64,000 nt of DNA from Blastomussa wellsi (Eukaryota > Cnidaria > Anthozoa > Scleractinia > Plerogyridae). Shown one piece after another: positions 1 to 11,620 of the stretch. Made by a program: the position numbers and the translations under genes. Position 1 is the stretch's first letter; the number at the start of each line of letters is the position of its first letter. The notes under the pieces are model-generated. The model searched no databases. It was given only the letters and a program-made list of their open reading frames with translations, and was not told the DNA's origin. The stretch spans positions 4,807,066 through 4,871,065 of the forward strand of contig OX393572.1 in NCBI GenBank assembly GCA_947652115.1, in the 5' to 3' direction.

Positions 1-559
1 ACTTAGCCTGGCTTAGACAGAAAAAACTACCAGAAAGAAATAATATCACTTTAGTTAACCGAAATTATATTCAATCGCCAGCTGATGTAAATAGCAAAGC
101 CGTTATGGCTTGCTTAACTGCGTCAATTCGCCATTTGACAAAAATTTGACTTTCAAATTTGCAATCTCGCCTCCAGGCGAAAGAGATAAAAACTTCAATG
201 AAAACTTTTAGAAGACACAAAACAACGTCCTCGGGTCGTTTTGTTACATTAGAACAAGTTCATGTTACCGAGCAACGGGTTTCATTCGAGAAAAATTGTG
301 TTGAACTTTAACAGAAAAACAATCAGAATTTCAGCGTTCTATATATGCACTGAATTGATCCAATTTCGAGGACTCTAGCTAATTTCTGAGACTCATAAAT
401 ATTTCGACAGATTAGACCTGACTATTATATCTTGTACTTAACAAAGTGTCTGACACATAATCAGCTATGTAAATGTTTATACTCCAAGGTAGTGATTGTT
501 TATTTTTCTTGGGCATGCTCGAGTCACACGCTATCAACCAAAGAAAGAGCAGAGAAAGT
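1..559. other. AT-rich non-coding stretch
   Basis: I see no open frame, RNA gene or repeat boundary that I can support here. The sequence is AT-rich and unstructured. Confidence 0.5.
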
Positions 560-1200
560 ACACTAGAAGATCCGGTATTAGAGATTCGGGCGTACGGCCA
601 ACACCCTCATAATCTTTCGGTTTGACCCTCGGCGTCCTAAACTTTGCCGAATGCTCACGTACTACGCTAATGCGCGTTGAATATTACTTTTTCGCGCGGC
701 GATGAATCATTTACTGGTAATGTATTTGCGAACGTGATGTTAACATTGCTTTTGAATGGTATCCAACAGGGTGGGATTGAATAGGCTTCCCACACGCGCG
801 AGTGCATTAAAAGTTTTCTTCGTGTAATAAAAACTGCGCCCCAGCTGTGAACTGTATCTTGCAAACAAAATAGATCCTGCTTCTTTCGACTTGATACGCA
901 GTTTGTCAGGGCGTCGCATCGTTAACGGATCCTGGTTTAATCGCGATGAAACACAAATTTTTAAGCGCGTGCGGCCAGTGAACCGACACGGTGCGGTGCG
1001 AGTGCAGTTGATTGGTTTTATGCGAGTGGTCACGTTTGAGAGAACATTGGTCAACATTGTATCCTCACCACGCGATGTAACTGTGTACTCACACGCAATC
1101 GTTTCAAAGCCACGTATTTTGCGGTCTTTGCTCAAGTCGATATAAACGATAAAGTGTAATTAGGCGCTTCGACTAAAACGCGCTCGTTCGTAATCATTCT
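560..1200. other. CpG-rich patch, open on both strands, unidentified
   Basis: This patch has clearly more G+C and CpG than its flanks. A minus frame runs 1135 to 740 (131 codons, ATG start) and an overlapping plus frame runs 891-1145. Neither product matches a family I recognise. The minus product has several Cys and many Arg/Lys; the plus product is Arg/Val-rich. No convincing splice signals flank either frame. It could be a decayed exon, a CpG-rich regulatory region or an old transposon fragment. I cannot choose a coding strand, so I do not call a gene. Confidence 0.25.
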
Positions 1201-4200
1201 CAAAACAATAACAATCCCAGGGATCACATGCACACCTGATGTTTAAGAAGTTTAGATGAAGTAATTTTCACTTCTTCCGCTGAATAAAAAAAGCCTGACT
1301 GAAATAGCTCTTCTGTTTTTATTGTCAAGTGTTAGTCACTGCAAAGACATTTTCAGATAGAGCCCCATATCGCAACATCGTATTGTCACCAAGCGAACAA
1401 AATTGCATACAAATTAATGGCCATATTGCTTTGCATCGGCTAACAGTACTGTACAATTTCGTCGGAAGTCGCTTATCTAGTTTTAAAGGTCGTCTACGAT
1501 TACATATCATTTCTTGGGTGTTACAAAAATAGCATCTCCGATTTTTCTCGTTGAAGCAACGCGAAAATAGTTAATTCGATCTGTAAATAATTTATTCTAA
1601 AGTAACGGATACCTCTTTGAAAAGACATCGACTTAACCAAGCTGTTAAAACCTGCTCGAGATTTCGCTGTCAGAAATTTGCGTGAACATCTATTGACGGC
1701 TAAAAATAGCAGGCTGTTTTTAAGTGTACATATTCCATGATCCAAGAACCAGAATATTCTATTACTTTTTTACCGTAACACTATACAAAAGCGTACACTT
1801 CGAGGTTAACTGATAGATGATAGCGAACCCAAAAGTCACGAAAATAAATAGTTCTATGACAAATTATTTTGCAAAGCTGCGCCTAAGTGAAATACGTCCA
1901 GTAGAAGTAATCGCATTTTTTGCGCCGCTTATTTTGTAACGAAGCGCAAACCGTGTAAATACTGCAAATTCACTGCTAAAAGTTTTTAAGGTAAACTAAA
2001 ATAACAAAGAAGCCTCGCATAAATGGCCCATTTTTTTTTCTCTTCCTCTTCGACCATTTTTCTGGCCGAGTGTCAGGCTCTGGTCAACAGACTCATAATA
2101 CATCGCACCATGTAAAAAAAGGCATAAATTTAGCCGAGGATTATCGCGCCTTTTCGCAATGAATTGTTATCCGAAAGCGCAGCAAACACTCAGTTACAAC
2201 GTTGCAAACTTGCATATTCATATATCTAGCATCTTGCATGACACTCAGTGTTCTTAAAGCAATAACCATTTTCAAGCTAAAAATCTGAACGGTTTGTTTC
2301 TCACCTGAAATTTGGAGTGGGGCGAAAGTGTCTCCGGCGAGTTGTCCGCCTGTTTAGCGCCTCGTTATGACTTCTTTAAGAACCAGTCCGAGCCGCCACC
2401 TGAAGTGTTGTAAGTAGAAAACACGTTTTTCTTACTACCTGGGTTACTAAAATACCATGCAATGAACAGACAATGCAACTGTCAATTACATTATGTTAAA
2501 AGGGTTTCATTGTATTGTTTTCGACCACTCACAGCGCTATATTGTGCGTGACCAATCAGAAGGCAAGGTGCATGTCTGCACGTAAATTGTTGTACAATTA
2601 TTGGGCGCCAACGCAAGTGATAATATTCGTTAAAATCCAGTACAGCCATGCAAAGAAAGAAGCTGGCTTTCCAGTTAGCAATTTTCATAAAGAACACAGT
2701 TTTGTTTGTAATGTGGTTGTGAAAAAATTTTCGTAACGTCCCGTTTAAAATTGGCTACATTTGGACGTGTCTTTGGTCCATGACGTCCCTCAAATGAAAT
2801 TTGTATTTTTCTGACCTTCTGAAAGAGAAATATAGCTATTGCACAAAACATCCTTTTCCGCAAGTATCGGGTTTGCAAAGTCAAACTGATATCAAACAAA
2901 TAATGTCTGATATCTGCGATTGCGTGGGTGTGTAAGCTATCCAGAAAGGGCAGGCAAGGTTTAGTATAACGAGGTTTATACATTCCGCAGTTATTTCCGT
3001 AAGAGAAAACTTCAGGGAAATAAAGATGTGAATTTCCTTGGCACTGTTTAAGGGAATTGTAAACCTCGCCAAGTGCTAGTTATCTTTGCTCGAATTTTGA
3101 ACAGGAAAATTAATTATCGGACCAATTTACACCTTGTACAGAATTTATTCAGCAGTTTTAAATTACAATATATCCCTGTGGCAGCATTTTGGGAGAAATT
3201 TATACCCGTTTAGTACTTCAACGAACTCATATATACTCAATCATCGCAAGCATTAGAATGTTGCGCCGATTTTACCGCCGGCACACGCGCCACGAACACA
3301 GGTGTTATATTGACATGAACAAGTCAATCAGTCTCAAATAAGTTTGTTCTACCATCTTGTGTTGAGAAAACAAAATTATTTTTGCGATCTATATTTTTTA
3401 TTAAAAGAGGCCTTTTTTATCTTTCCGCTCGATTTATGAATCGAACTAAAAGGAAAAAATGCTCTGATAGAGAAAAGTCCATCTGAAAAGTACAAGGGGT
3501 ATTTAGAAATATTCAGACATTGATGGATTTGTAAACTGTGATGAATTCTTTGAAATGACCATCATTTCTTATGAGTTAGTATTAATTACGGCAAAGGATA
3601 GAAAAATAACTTATTGTGCAATTATGCGTTTCTGGGGAAAAGGCAAAATAATTTTCCCGAGGCATTTCGCGGTAGGTGGGAAATTCATTATTGACCGCAA
3701 TTTCCTCTAGAATTATAGTTTTCGGATAAAAATACCTTATGTGAGAAGGATGAAATCTCTCAGCTCTTTCTAAGATACTTTGTTAAACTGACGTTCGTGG
3801 ACAACAAGAATTAAAATCCATGTGTTTATCGGTTTCCAGACTACCCGTCAAGAACCAATGTAGTAAATACGAATTGGAACAGTGGATCGAGAGCCAGGCA
3901 AAAGGGCGGAATTTAGATTCAAAGGCTCGTGTGAAACTGGGGCCTGAGAGAAAAACCCTGAGGATGCAAGGCCTTACTTTCCAACTAGGGAACAGAAACT
4001 ACGAATTGATTGACATATTAATAAATACACTTCTCTTTTTAATGCGTTGTTCAATTCTTCCTGTCACCGTCCACCCAGGCATTTGCCATTTTTTTTGTTA
4101 TTTTGCGGTCTATTCCCAAGCCCCGGGCACACAGAAACAGACAGTTCCCCTCCCCGGGACTCCTCATTAACCACAAGAATGTCTTTTTGTGTACAAAATC

Positions 4201-5010
4201 GAGATAAAAATATTGATTTCTGAACAAATAGCAAAAGCAGAGGGGTTTTTTTTCAAGAAATAGACTTTCTAAAAGCGACCGTGAATCGCTCGCTTCTTGC
4301 GACTTAGTCACTTGTTATCGTGACCTCGTCGTTCAAAAGATTATAAGGGACGACTTGTCCCACGTCTACTCAAGAATCTGAACTCGTTTCTAGATTATTG
4401 AGCATATATAGATAAGAAATCGGGAAGATAACATATATTTTTTAAAAAGAAAACGGAATGAAATACTCTAACCCGCATTTCTCGACATTTCATACAAACA
4501 AAGAAGCTTGCAACTAGAGAACAGAACAATAAAAGGAAAGCAAAATATCTTAAATAAAAATTTTAATTTTGCAAGATTATCCGCCGGTTTCAAAATGTTA
4601 GAGAACTTCCCTGGGAATAGACAGTCTCTTTCTTGCGGTTCACCAACATAGTGATGTACTATGTAGAACAATGGCAAGGTTCCTTTCGATTTTTTACCCC
4701 ACCCCGCTAGACAAGACCGCTTTAAACAATTTCCCACCCCCGGGCCAAAAGGGCAAGACTTGTCCCGGGAGTTACCGGGGTGGGAGTTGGGGGGCTGGGG
4801 GGTACGGAGTGACAGCTAGCTATTTAAACATTGAACCATACATAAAGAACTCACATTTATGGCGATGGTCATGCCTTAAAGATTTATAATATGAAATTTA
4901 GCAGGGCGAGAATGAAATCACGTTTACCCAAAAACTCGTGATGAAAAAATGAGTGACAAGAGAGATAATTTACAGGAGTACGTATTGAATATTGAACGCA
5001 TTGAACGAAA
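1201..5010. other. Intergenic, AT-rich
   Basis: No supportable gene. There are short C/G-rich runs near 4070-4165 and 4730-4805 (around 'ccccggg' and 'ggggggctgggg'). Short open frames on both strands have no recognisable domain. Confidence 0.45.
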
Positions 5011-5180
5011 CAATAGACCAATTCCGATATATTAAAATTCTAAAATGGCGCCGAGGCTTACGGGAATAAAACAAAAGAAATTATTTATTCATCCCTAAGC
5101 CTCGATGCAAAATCTTTTGTTTTATTCCCCCAAGCCTCGGTGACATGTTAGAATATTAATATATCGGAATTGGTCTATTG
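5011..5180. mobile_element. Palindromic MITE (foldback element)
   Basis: This 170-bp element has 33-bp terminal inverted repeats. The left end begins 'caatagaccaattccgatat' and the right end is its reverse complement, with one mismatch across 33 bp. A second inner inverted repeat ('ccgaggctta...' against '...caagcctcgg') makes nearly the whole element one hairpin. There is no coding capacity. It is a non-autonomous DNA-transposon derivative of unassigned superfamily; I could not identify a target-site duplication. Confidence 0.8.
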
Positions 5181-8100
5181 CTCAAGACGCTCAAACGTTT
5201 TGTAAATCTGAGACTGGAAGTTCCAAATACCGTTGCTCTGTTTTTTATTAAAAAACGCACAAGGTAAAGAAGCTTGTTTCAATTGTTTGTTTCGTCTGGT
5301 TAATTTTCCTCAGTTTCATGTACAGTTTTCTGAAAGAAAAAAATAACGTTGAACTGCTCAAAACGAGGACACTTTCATTTAATGATCAGACGTTTTGGCG
5401 TCCGGATGGAATCGTTTTCTTGCGTTTGAATTCCTGTAATCGAGCGCTTTTGTTTATACTTTCAAAATCAGCTTTCAAAAAAGCTTTTGGACAAACATCA
5501 TATTTCCCAATGATTAGCCGTTGAATACGCCTTTGTTTACTGAATGACAGTCGTAGTGTTCAAAAGACTATACAAAGCAGAAACTGATAATTAAATGTTA
5601 TATTGAACACGGGTTACCTAATTTTAGAAGTTAAGAGCTTATCTCTGCTTTTTTGTTTAAGATATTTCACATAAACACTACGAAGACATTGTGGGAACAA
5701 TCGATTAATTACCTCATACGAAGACACCTGGTCATGTTAAAGTCTAAAAAGATATTGGTTTTGATTTTGAGGCAGTTGTTTAGACGTGCAAGCTGTGAAC
5801 TATCAACATTCATCATTCGCTGGGTGCGTTTTCCGTTATTTTATTTTTTTAGGGTGTAGCTTGAAAAAGTCGTTTCTTCACAGCGTACGAATGATTGCAC
5901 GTCATTGCTTCGTTAGTAGATGAGATCCTTGGGGGTCCGCAGATTGATTCAAGTATCATCGAACTTTCCAATTTCTAATAAGTCGAAAAAGGAAGTTTGG
6001 CATCAAAATGATAACAGCAATAATTCATGTTCGGGGTCGCTTACTGCGCTGGGTAAATGAAATATTAAAAACGACGTCGCGAAGTTTCTCTTAACAGCGA
6101 AGTAATTATCAACATGAACGCCGCCAAGCTCCGTGGGTGTCCTAGATAATGGAAACTTATTTACTAGGTAGTTCAGGTGTTGCAGTGGTTAAACACTCAT
6201 ATATATTACTGATATTACGTAAATGAGTGCCCAGCAAAGAGAAAATCACAAAGCTGTCTGTAGCAGGTCTCCTGTAGTCCATTTAATTGGAAAGGGAGAA
6301 ACTTTGACAATGACATAATTACAAAGGTACCGGTCTTTGTGGATGGGAGTGATTTTCATCGGCATTTCACATCCAGACTTAACTACATGGGGGACAGGAA
6401 GATGTTAAGCTTTACTTAAGATTGCTTCAGGTGTTGAAATAGTTAGCTATCTTATTAGAGAAAAAAGGGCAAAATAAAAATAAAGCGCTTGTGGAAGAAT
6501 TGTGATTCATATTAAAGCTTCAAGAATAGAATAAAATTCCATGTTCTTCTCTCGATGCAAACTGCGGCCAGTTTACGAAGAAACATTCAGGTCGTTGGAG
6601 TAGTTTTATAAACTGAATAAAAAAGAGTTTGAACAGTTTGGGGAGATTGCACGAGCCAATTGCAAATGAAATCGTCTCTTTTCTGTACCTCGAAACCAAA
6701 GCAGAATGAGCGGGCAGTGTTTTTACTGATGGATGAGTGGAAAATTTAGCGTTGTGAAACGGTAATTTGTTAAGAAGCACCTACGCTTCGCCGCTCGAAA
6801 ACAGACAACGCGAAGACTCTCATGTGGCTTGAGTTAAAAACAATCATTCTTTAGATAGACAACAGGAAAACACTTTTAATTACTTCTTTAATAAGAAATG
6901 GAAAAGCAACAAGTCAAACAACTAATGGCAAACATTTCAGATATTCTTTTCAGCTGTCCCTGTAAATTAAAAATTGTGAATTAACCGCCTTTGAAACGAT
7001 GTCAGTCATCATTCACATTTACTTGTCGATTGAGATTGTGATTGTGTACTTGAGACTGTGGTCTGTCGCCTTTGAATAAACAAACAAATAGACAGTGTCC
7101 ATATTAGCCAAACCATTTTCGGATCTTGTTAATCCAGATTATTGGAATCTCCTTGTTAGTCAAGCCAGTAAAGGGGCCTGTTTGTTGTGAGCCGAGCTGA
7201 CTGATCAAATGGTAAAATTCGGACCAAGTTCGCTTAAAGAGAACGAAAACCTGAAACTGGCTTAAGTTAAGGCGGATTGTTCAGATTGCAATCCGTAAAT
7301 GGTTTGTACATGAATAAAACGGAAAGTCGAATTTCCGAACGCAAAATCCGGAGTTAGACTGGTTAAAACGAACTCTACTTTGGTCATTGCAGAATAAGTT
7401 TGACTCTTATCACTTTCCCAATCTCTTTGTTGAGCTTTTCAATTTAAGCGCACCAAGAAGCCTCGTGGTAGCAGATATTTCCCTGCATTATGTCATTATG
7501 GATTTACTTACGTCATTGATCGTGATAAACAATGTCTCTTAATTCTCTCGAGCGAAATTAAAGTCATGAAGATGTGCTTCTGTAGTGTGTGACCATTTAA
7601 ATGAACGCTATTGAAAACTGTTTTAATGCTCTACTCTACATTCCATCCAGGAAGGGCGGGGGGGGGGGGGGGGGGGGCAGGCTCGTACATAGACTTTTAT
7701 TGTTTATTATGCTATGCAAAGAACGTGGCTCTAACTTCTGGGGAACCCAACACGTCTGTTCCTCGCTTTATCTGCTCCCCAGCGCAAATGCTGCTGGCTA
7801 GCAAAATGTTTCAGTATATGTTTTCTCATGGGAGTTGTCATTAAAAAAAAACATTTTTGTGCTGTAGGATTGAAATTCGGAAGGACGACTGAAGAAAATG
7901 CTAGATGAGGGCTTGGGTCTTGTTGGTAAGAGCGGATTTCAAAGGTTTTCATTGCCATTTCCGCGCGTTTGTTGTTTGTTCTAATTGCTGGCTGGGCAAA
8001 AAGAATATGAATCATGTGCTGAAAAAAGATCAATTTCTTCCCAGCAACACTCAAGAACAGCTGTAAGCGTTTTAACATCATATATTTTCATTCATTTGGG

Positions 8101-8526
8101 TAACTTAATCATTTGGGTAACTTGTAAAGTCCCCTGTAAATGGACTTCCGAATCATCACCATGAATCATGTTGAAGTCATCTTCGTTAATATATAAAATT
8201 ACCTTCAAATCAAAGGAAAACCAGTCGAAAAACAAGGGTGGCTTTGAATGAGGAAGAAGGGAATGATTGCAATTGACAAACTTGAAAAAATTAGGCTAAT
8301 CGTTTCAAGATATGCAATCCGTAGGAGAGCTCCTTTAAGTGTATGGATGAAACTGCGTGATCATGCATATTGACCATATTGAGTGGCACTTTCAAGGGAT
8401 TAGATCTGTTTTTGAAATCTCGAAAAGTGAAAATTGGGAATTTTGGACACCTCTTGGAAGTTAAAGAGAGAAGACAATCTCCCTTCACAATCAGTTCCTC
8501 AGTTCTCAAAATCTCAAATGAAGTTT
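5181..8526. other. Intergenic, with one G homopolymer
   Basis: No gene is supported. Near 7586-7625 there is a short stretch ('gtgtgtgaccatttaaatga') resembling the reverse complement of the roughly 110-bp repeat family found at 22.4-23.6 and 54.6-55.0 kb. The rest is AT-rich with no visible structure. Confidence 0.4.
7658..7677 (+). repeat. G20 homopolymer
   Basis: Twenty consecutive G, preceded by 'gggc'. A run this long can form a G-quadruplex and its length varies by slippage. The Gly-rich open frames across it are artefacts of the run. Confidence 0.9.
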
Positions 8527-8615
8527 ATATAGAATGAATGTGATACCGAGTAATTGCATTGTGACTAAGATATAGGCAACAAATGCAAGAAAACAATGAT
8601 ATATACTTGTTATAT

Positions 8616-8642
8616 TTCGATATAAATCTATATCATCTTCAG
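8616..8642 (-). ncRNA. Hammerhead-like stem-loop motif
   Basis: Read on the minus strand, the motif is CTGAAGA, one T, a 6-bp stem GATATA/TATATC with a GATT loop, then GAAA. This resembles the hammerhead core (CUGANGA-stem II-GAAA) reported in Penelope-like retroelements. The extra U between core and stem II departs from the canonical layout, so activity is doubtful. No stem I/III pairing or cleavage site was confirmed. Confidence 0.35.
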
Positions 8643-8833
8643 ACTAAGGTGATATGCATGTAGCAGAAATTTAAATACTGCGAGATGGTACAACAGCATT
8701 AACACGTGATAATGAAAACAGAGAACGAAACTATCAAGAGAATAGGCAAAGTTCCCTACTGGCTTTTAAACCAGTGTTCAAAAATGGTGTTGAACGCTTG
8801 ATATGGTAAGCTTCTTTATATAGTAATAGATTC

Positions 8834-8973
8834 TAGTTGTAATCACGGTCTATTATGTTTGTGTTACCACGGTTTGGGTGAGATATTCTTTGTTCATTGC
8901 AGTAGAAGGTGAGTTGTTCTCATTGATGAAAATATCCGGTAAGTTGTATGAACCGTGTATGTGTTTGATCTGA
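8834..8973 (+). repeat. 140-bp direct repeat, copy 1
   Basis: Matches 9247-9386 with one substitution ('ggtttgggtg' here, 'ggtttggatg' there). It sits inside the inverted-end element, 413 bp from its partner. The near-identity suggests a recent duplication or a terminal-repeat-like role. Confidence 0.9.
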
Positions 8974-9246
8974 CAGGGTTTATCAAAGACGTCCCGAACA
9001 CCAAAGGCTTGCAGTTCGTCGTAGACTTTATCATAAAATGCTTCCTGTCTACTCTTCGAACATTTTAACCACTTTATTTCTATTGTTAGATTCTCGTTGC
9101 ATTTCGTTTTTTCCCCTGTGGTTGATTTTCCTGAAATGATCAATTCTTAATAGCTGTCTACTCGAATTTGTTGTACAAACGTAAAAAAGTTACATATTAG
9201 CCTTTGGTGATAGTTTGAAAGAGCTACTTCACAAAATTTTTTTAAT

Positions 9247-9386
9247 TAGTTGTAATCACGGTCTATTATGTTTGTGTTACCACGGTTTGGATGAGATATT
9301 CTTTGTTCATTGCAGTAGAAGGTGAGTTGTTCTCATTGATGAAAATATCCGGTAAGTTGTATGAACCGTGTATGTGTTTGATCTGA
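9247..9386 (+). repeat. 140-bp direct repeat, copy 2
   Basis: Second copy of 8834-8973. It is followed by 'gtccgtgagcgcatg...gtgcggacaaa', a short imperfect inverted repeat, then AT-rich 'aaatacaagtat' iterations leading into the right inverted arm. Confidence 0.9.
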
Positions 9387-9578
9387 TCACAATAGCGCAG
9401 ATGTTTGTATATAGCGCTTTCTTTGTCCGTGAGCGCATGTTCTTGTGTGCGGACAAATAAAATACAAGTATTTACAAAAATACAAGTATAAAATACAAGT
9501 ATATACCATCGTTTTCTTGCATTTGTTGCCTATATCTTAGTCACAATGCAATTACTCGGTATCACATTCATTCTATAT

Positions 9579-11327
9579 CTACTAAAATTATCAGCAGGTA
9601 ATGGATTTTCAAATGAGGCTATGCACTGTTTGGTAACAAGGAAAAATAGTCGAGGAAGCTAGTGGGGATCAAGCCTAAAAATAAAACCTTCACCCGACGG
9701 TTTGATGCCGCCTCTGTTGCTACCTTGGTCGCTGCCAGAGAAATAGTTACGTTTTAGTTCCAAACGTGGTTTCTACTCTCGAGAGTTTTTCTAGATAAGT
9801 ATAGAAGTATAGGAGCGGGGAGAAGAGTCGAAACGCTTCACTGGAATACTGTATCAACGGGCTAAGAAACGTACCCTCAGTACCTCAATTTATATACTGG
9901 AATTTCAATCTTGCCCTTGTTTTAGTTCTTTGTTATCTCTTTTTGTCGGTTTGAAAGCGCCAATTTAATCGCGTAATCTGTGATAGAACAAAGAACCTTT
10001 CTATTTAGTGTTTAACTTATACGGCTTGCGAACCGGTAAACGATTGCAGGGGGTCACTGCATGATCGGCTGCCAGGGCGTGCTGACAGGCTACGACCTTT
10101 TTTAATTCATCTCACTTCACTTTTTTAATTCATCTCATTTTAAATCATCTCACAAATTAGCAAATTAGCGGTGTTAGCTGTCTTAACTTTTAATTTTGCG
10201 GATGAAATCATAACATGTTGCGATTTAACCTGACGCTATTGAACGTTTAATTTTTACAATATTTGAAAAGTTTAACTTGGCCTTGGCCACTCTATATTAA
10301 AAGTCAATGGAACGGAAGTGCTTAATAAAGTGTATGGCATCTTGAAACACGAATTTAAACTCAACTATTATCAATTTAAATACAGATTTACAGGTGAAAT
10401 AGATCATCTAGGCCAACGTATGTTGCAGGAGAATGGAATATTGAGCAAAAAGAGCAGATCTTGGTTTTAACAAACAGGTAAATTAGTGGAGGCTTAATTT
10501 GTGGCTTTTTGCAAAAAGAGGAACATATTCTCTTGTTCTTTTAGTGGGACTTAAAAACTAAGAGGAAATGAAGGAAAATTTCAAATTTAATTCTTATACG
10601 GATAATTCTTGAGCAATGAATTTCTCCAATCACGAATTTGGCCACTTGCCTCTGAAAGAGTTGGTTTTCCTAATTATTGTTACGTAATAATCATTTTCGA
10701 TTAATCACGAGTTTGGTACGGATTTTAAAAATGAGACATTAAACAATTTCAGTAACCGCACGAAACTCAGTCTAATCATTTGTATATAGCCGCCGTGTCT
10801 GAACCGTAAATCTAACAAAATTGCGAATTAATTTTCATTTGAAAGGAAATAAAGCGCAAGGAAACCTTTAATTCCTATATATTGAAGGCAGAGATTTAAG
10901 CTAATCTGTGGAGCAAAATTCCCATGCCAAGTAAACCATGAGTAACTTATTTGAACTTTCGATCAACAAAATCAATTATTTTGAAGGGTTTAAAGACTTT
11001 CAAAAATGATCTTGCTCATATTTGCTTTAGAGTTTCGTGCTCAGATAAAATATTTTAACAAAGGTATTGTGTTGTTTTTGGCCAACCGGAAACAAAACCG
11101 GTAAAACAAGTGTTGAATGGTATTTGCTTGCAACAACTCAAGGCTTTGGGTCCTGTTCGAAAATGTCCATGTAAATCAATGATCGTTTCTTCCAAATTAA
11201 GTAAGTGGAACAAGAAGAATATACAAAGCGTAAGACAAGTTGTTTCCTTCAAACATCAATTCAAACTTTCACCTATATTAGAATATGAACATCCAACTTC
11301 TCCTTTCAATAACGGACATGGCCAAGT
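9579..11327. other. Intergenic, AT-rich
   Basis: Nothing supportable as a gene. A small local repetition of 'ttcatctca' occurs near 10105-10150. Confidence 0.4.
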
Positions 11328-11620
11328 CCCCGGGGGAGGACTACCATATGAAAGAGACAGAGGGTTCTCGTTGTTTCGGATGTTCGGTATCCCTTAGGAT
11401 CAATCTGGTCAAAAACGCTAATAACATTTTTCTTTTGCCGTCAAGGTCTTCAGGTTCCACGTCCGCAAATATAAAAATATAAACTGTACTTTTGGTATTT
11501 TGGTATCTTTTAGGGGACAATAAGAGCTTTGGCTACGCCTATATTGGTCTTTTAGGGGTTCAATTCAAAATTTCCGACGAGTATCCCCGACTGTTTCATA
11601 TGGGAGTGCCCCCAGGGGGG
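11328..11620. mobile_element. MITE-like element with imperfect inverted ends
   Basis: The left end 'ccccgggggaggactaccat' and the reverse complement of the right end ('ccccctgggggcactcccat') are clearly related over about 45 bp, with substitutions. Internally, 'ggtatcttttaggggac' and 'ggtcttttaggggttc' are partial direct repeats. I recognise this as a dispersed repeat type seen in cnidarian sequence, but could not verify that. The three open frames across it (11110-11397, 11285-11482, 11492-11779) are probably meaningless. Confidence 0.6.

Larger units (their letters stand above)
8527..9578. mobile_element. 1.05-kb element with 84-nt inverted ends, probably Penelope-related
   Basis: Left arm 8527-8610 and right arm 9495-9578 are inverted copies with only two mismatches. 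They contain 'gtgactaagatataggcaac' on the left and its complement on the right. Between them a 140-bp block is directly repeated (8834-8973 and 9247-9386, one mismatch). Just inside the left arm, on the minus strand, lies a stem-loop of the form CTGAAGA-stem-loop-GAAA, the kind of motif described in Penelope-like element terminal repeats. The minus frame 9143-8853 (96 codons) lies inside; its product is unrecognised and overlaps the first direct repeat. The Penelope assignment is inference from the motif and the inverted-end architecture. A foldback DNA transposon is the alternative. Confidence 0.6.

Noticed and set aside
590..640. 5S rRNA start ('tacggccaacaccct')
   Set aside because: The likeness ends after about 15 bases; no internal control region follows.
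3820..4170. 116-codon plus ATG frame
   Set aside because: Mixed composition, no motif, runs into a C-rich low-complexity stretch; no splice or promoter support.
7601..7844. Gly-rich frames
   Set aside because: The Gly run is the G20 homopolymer read as codons.
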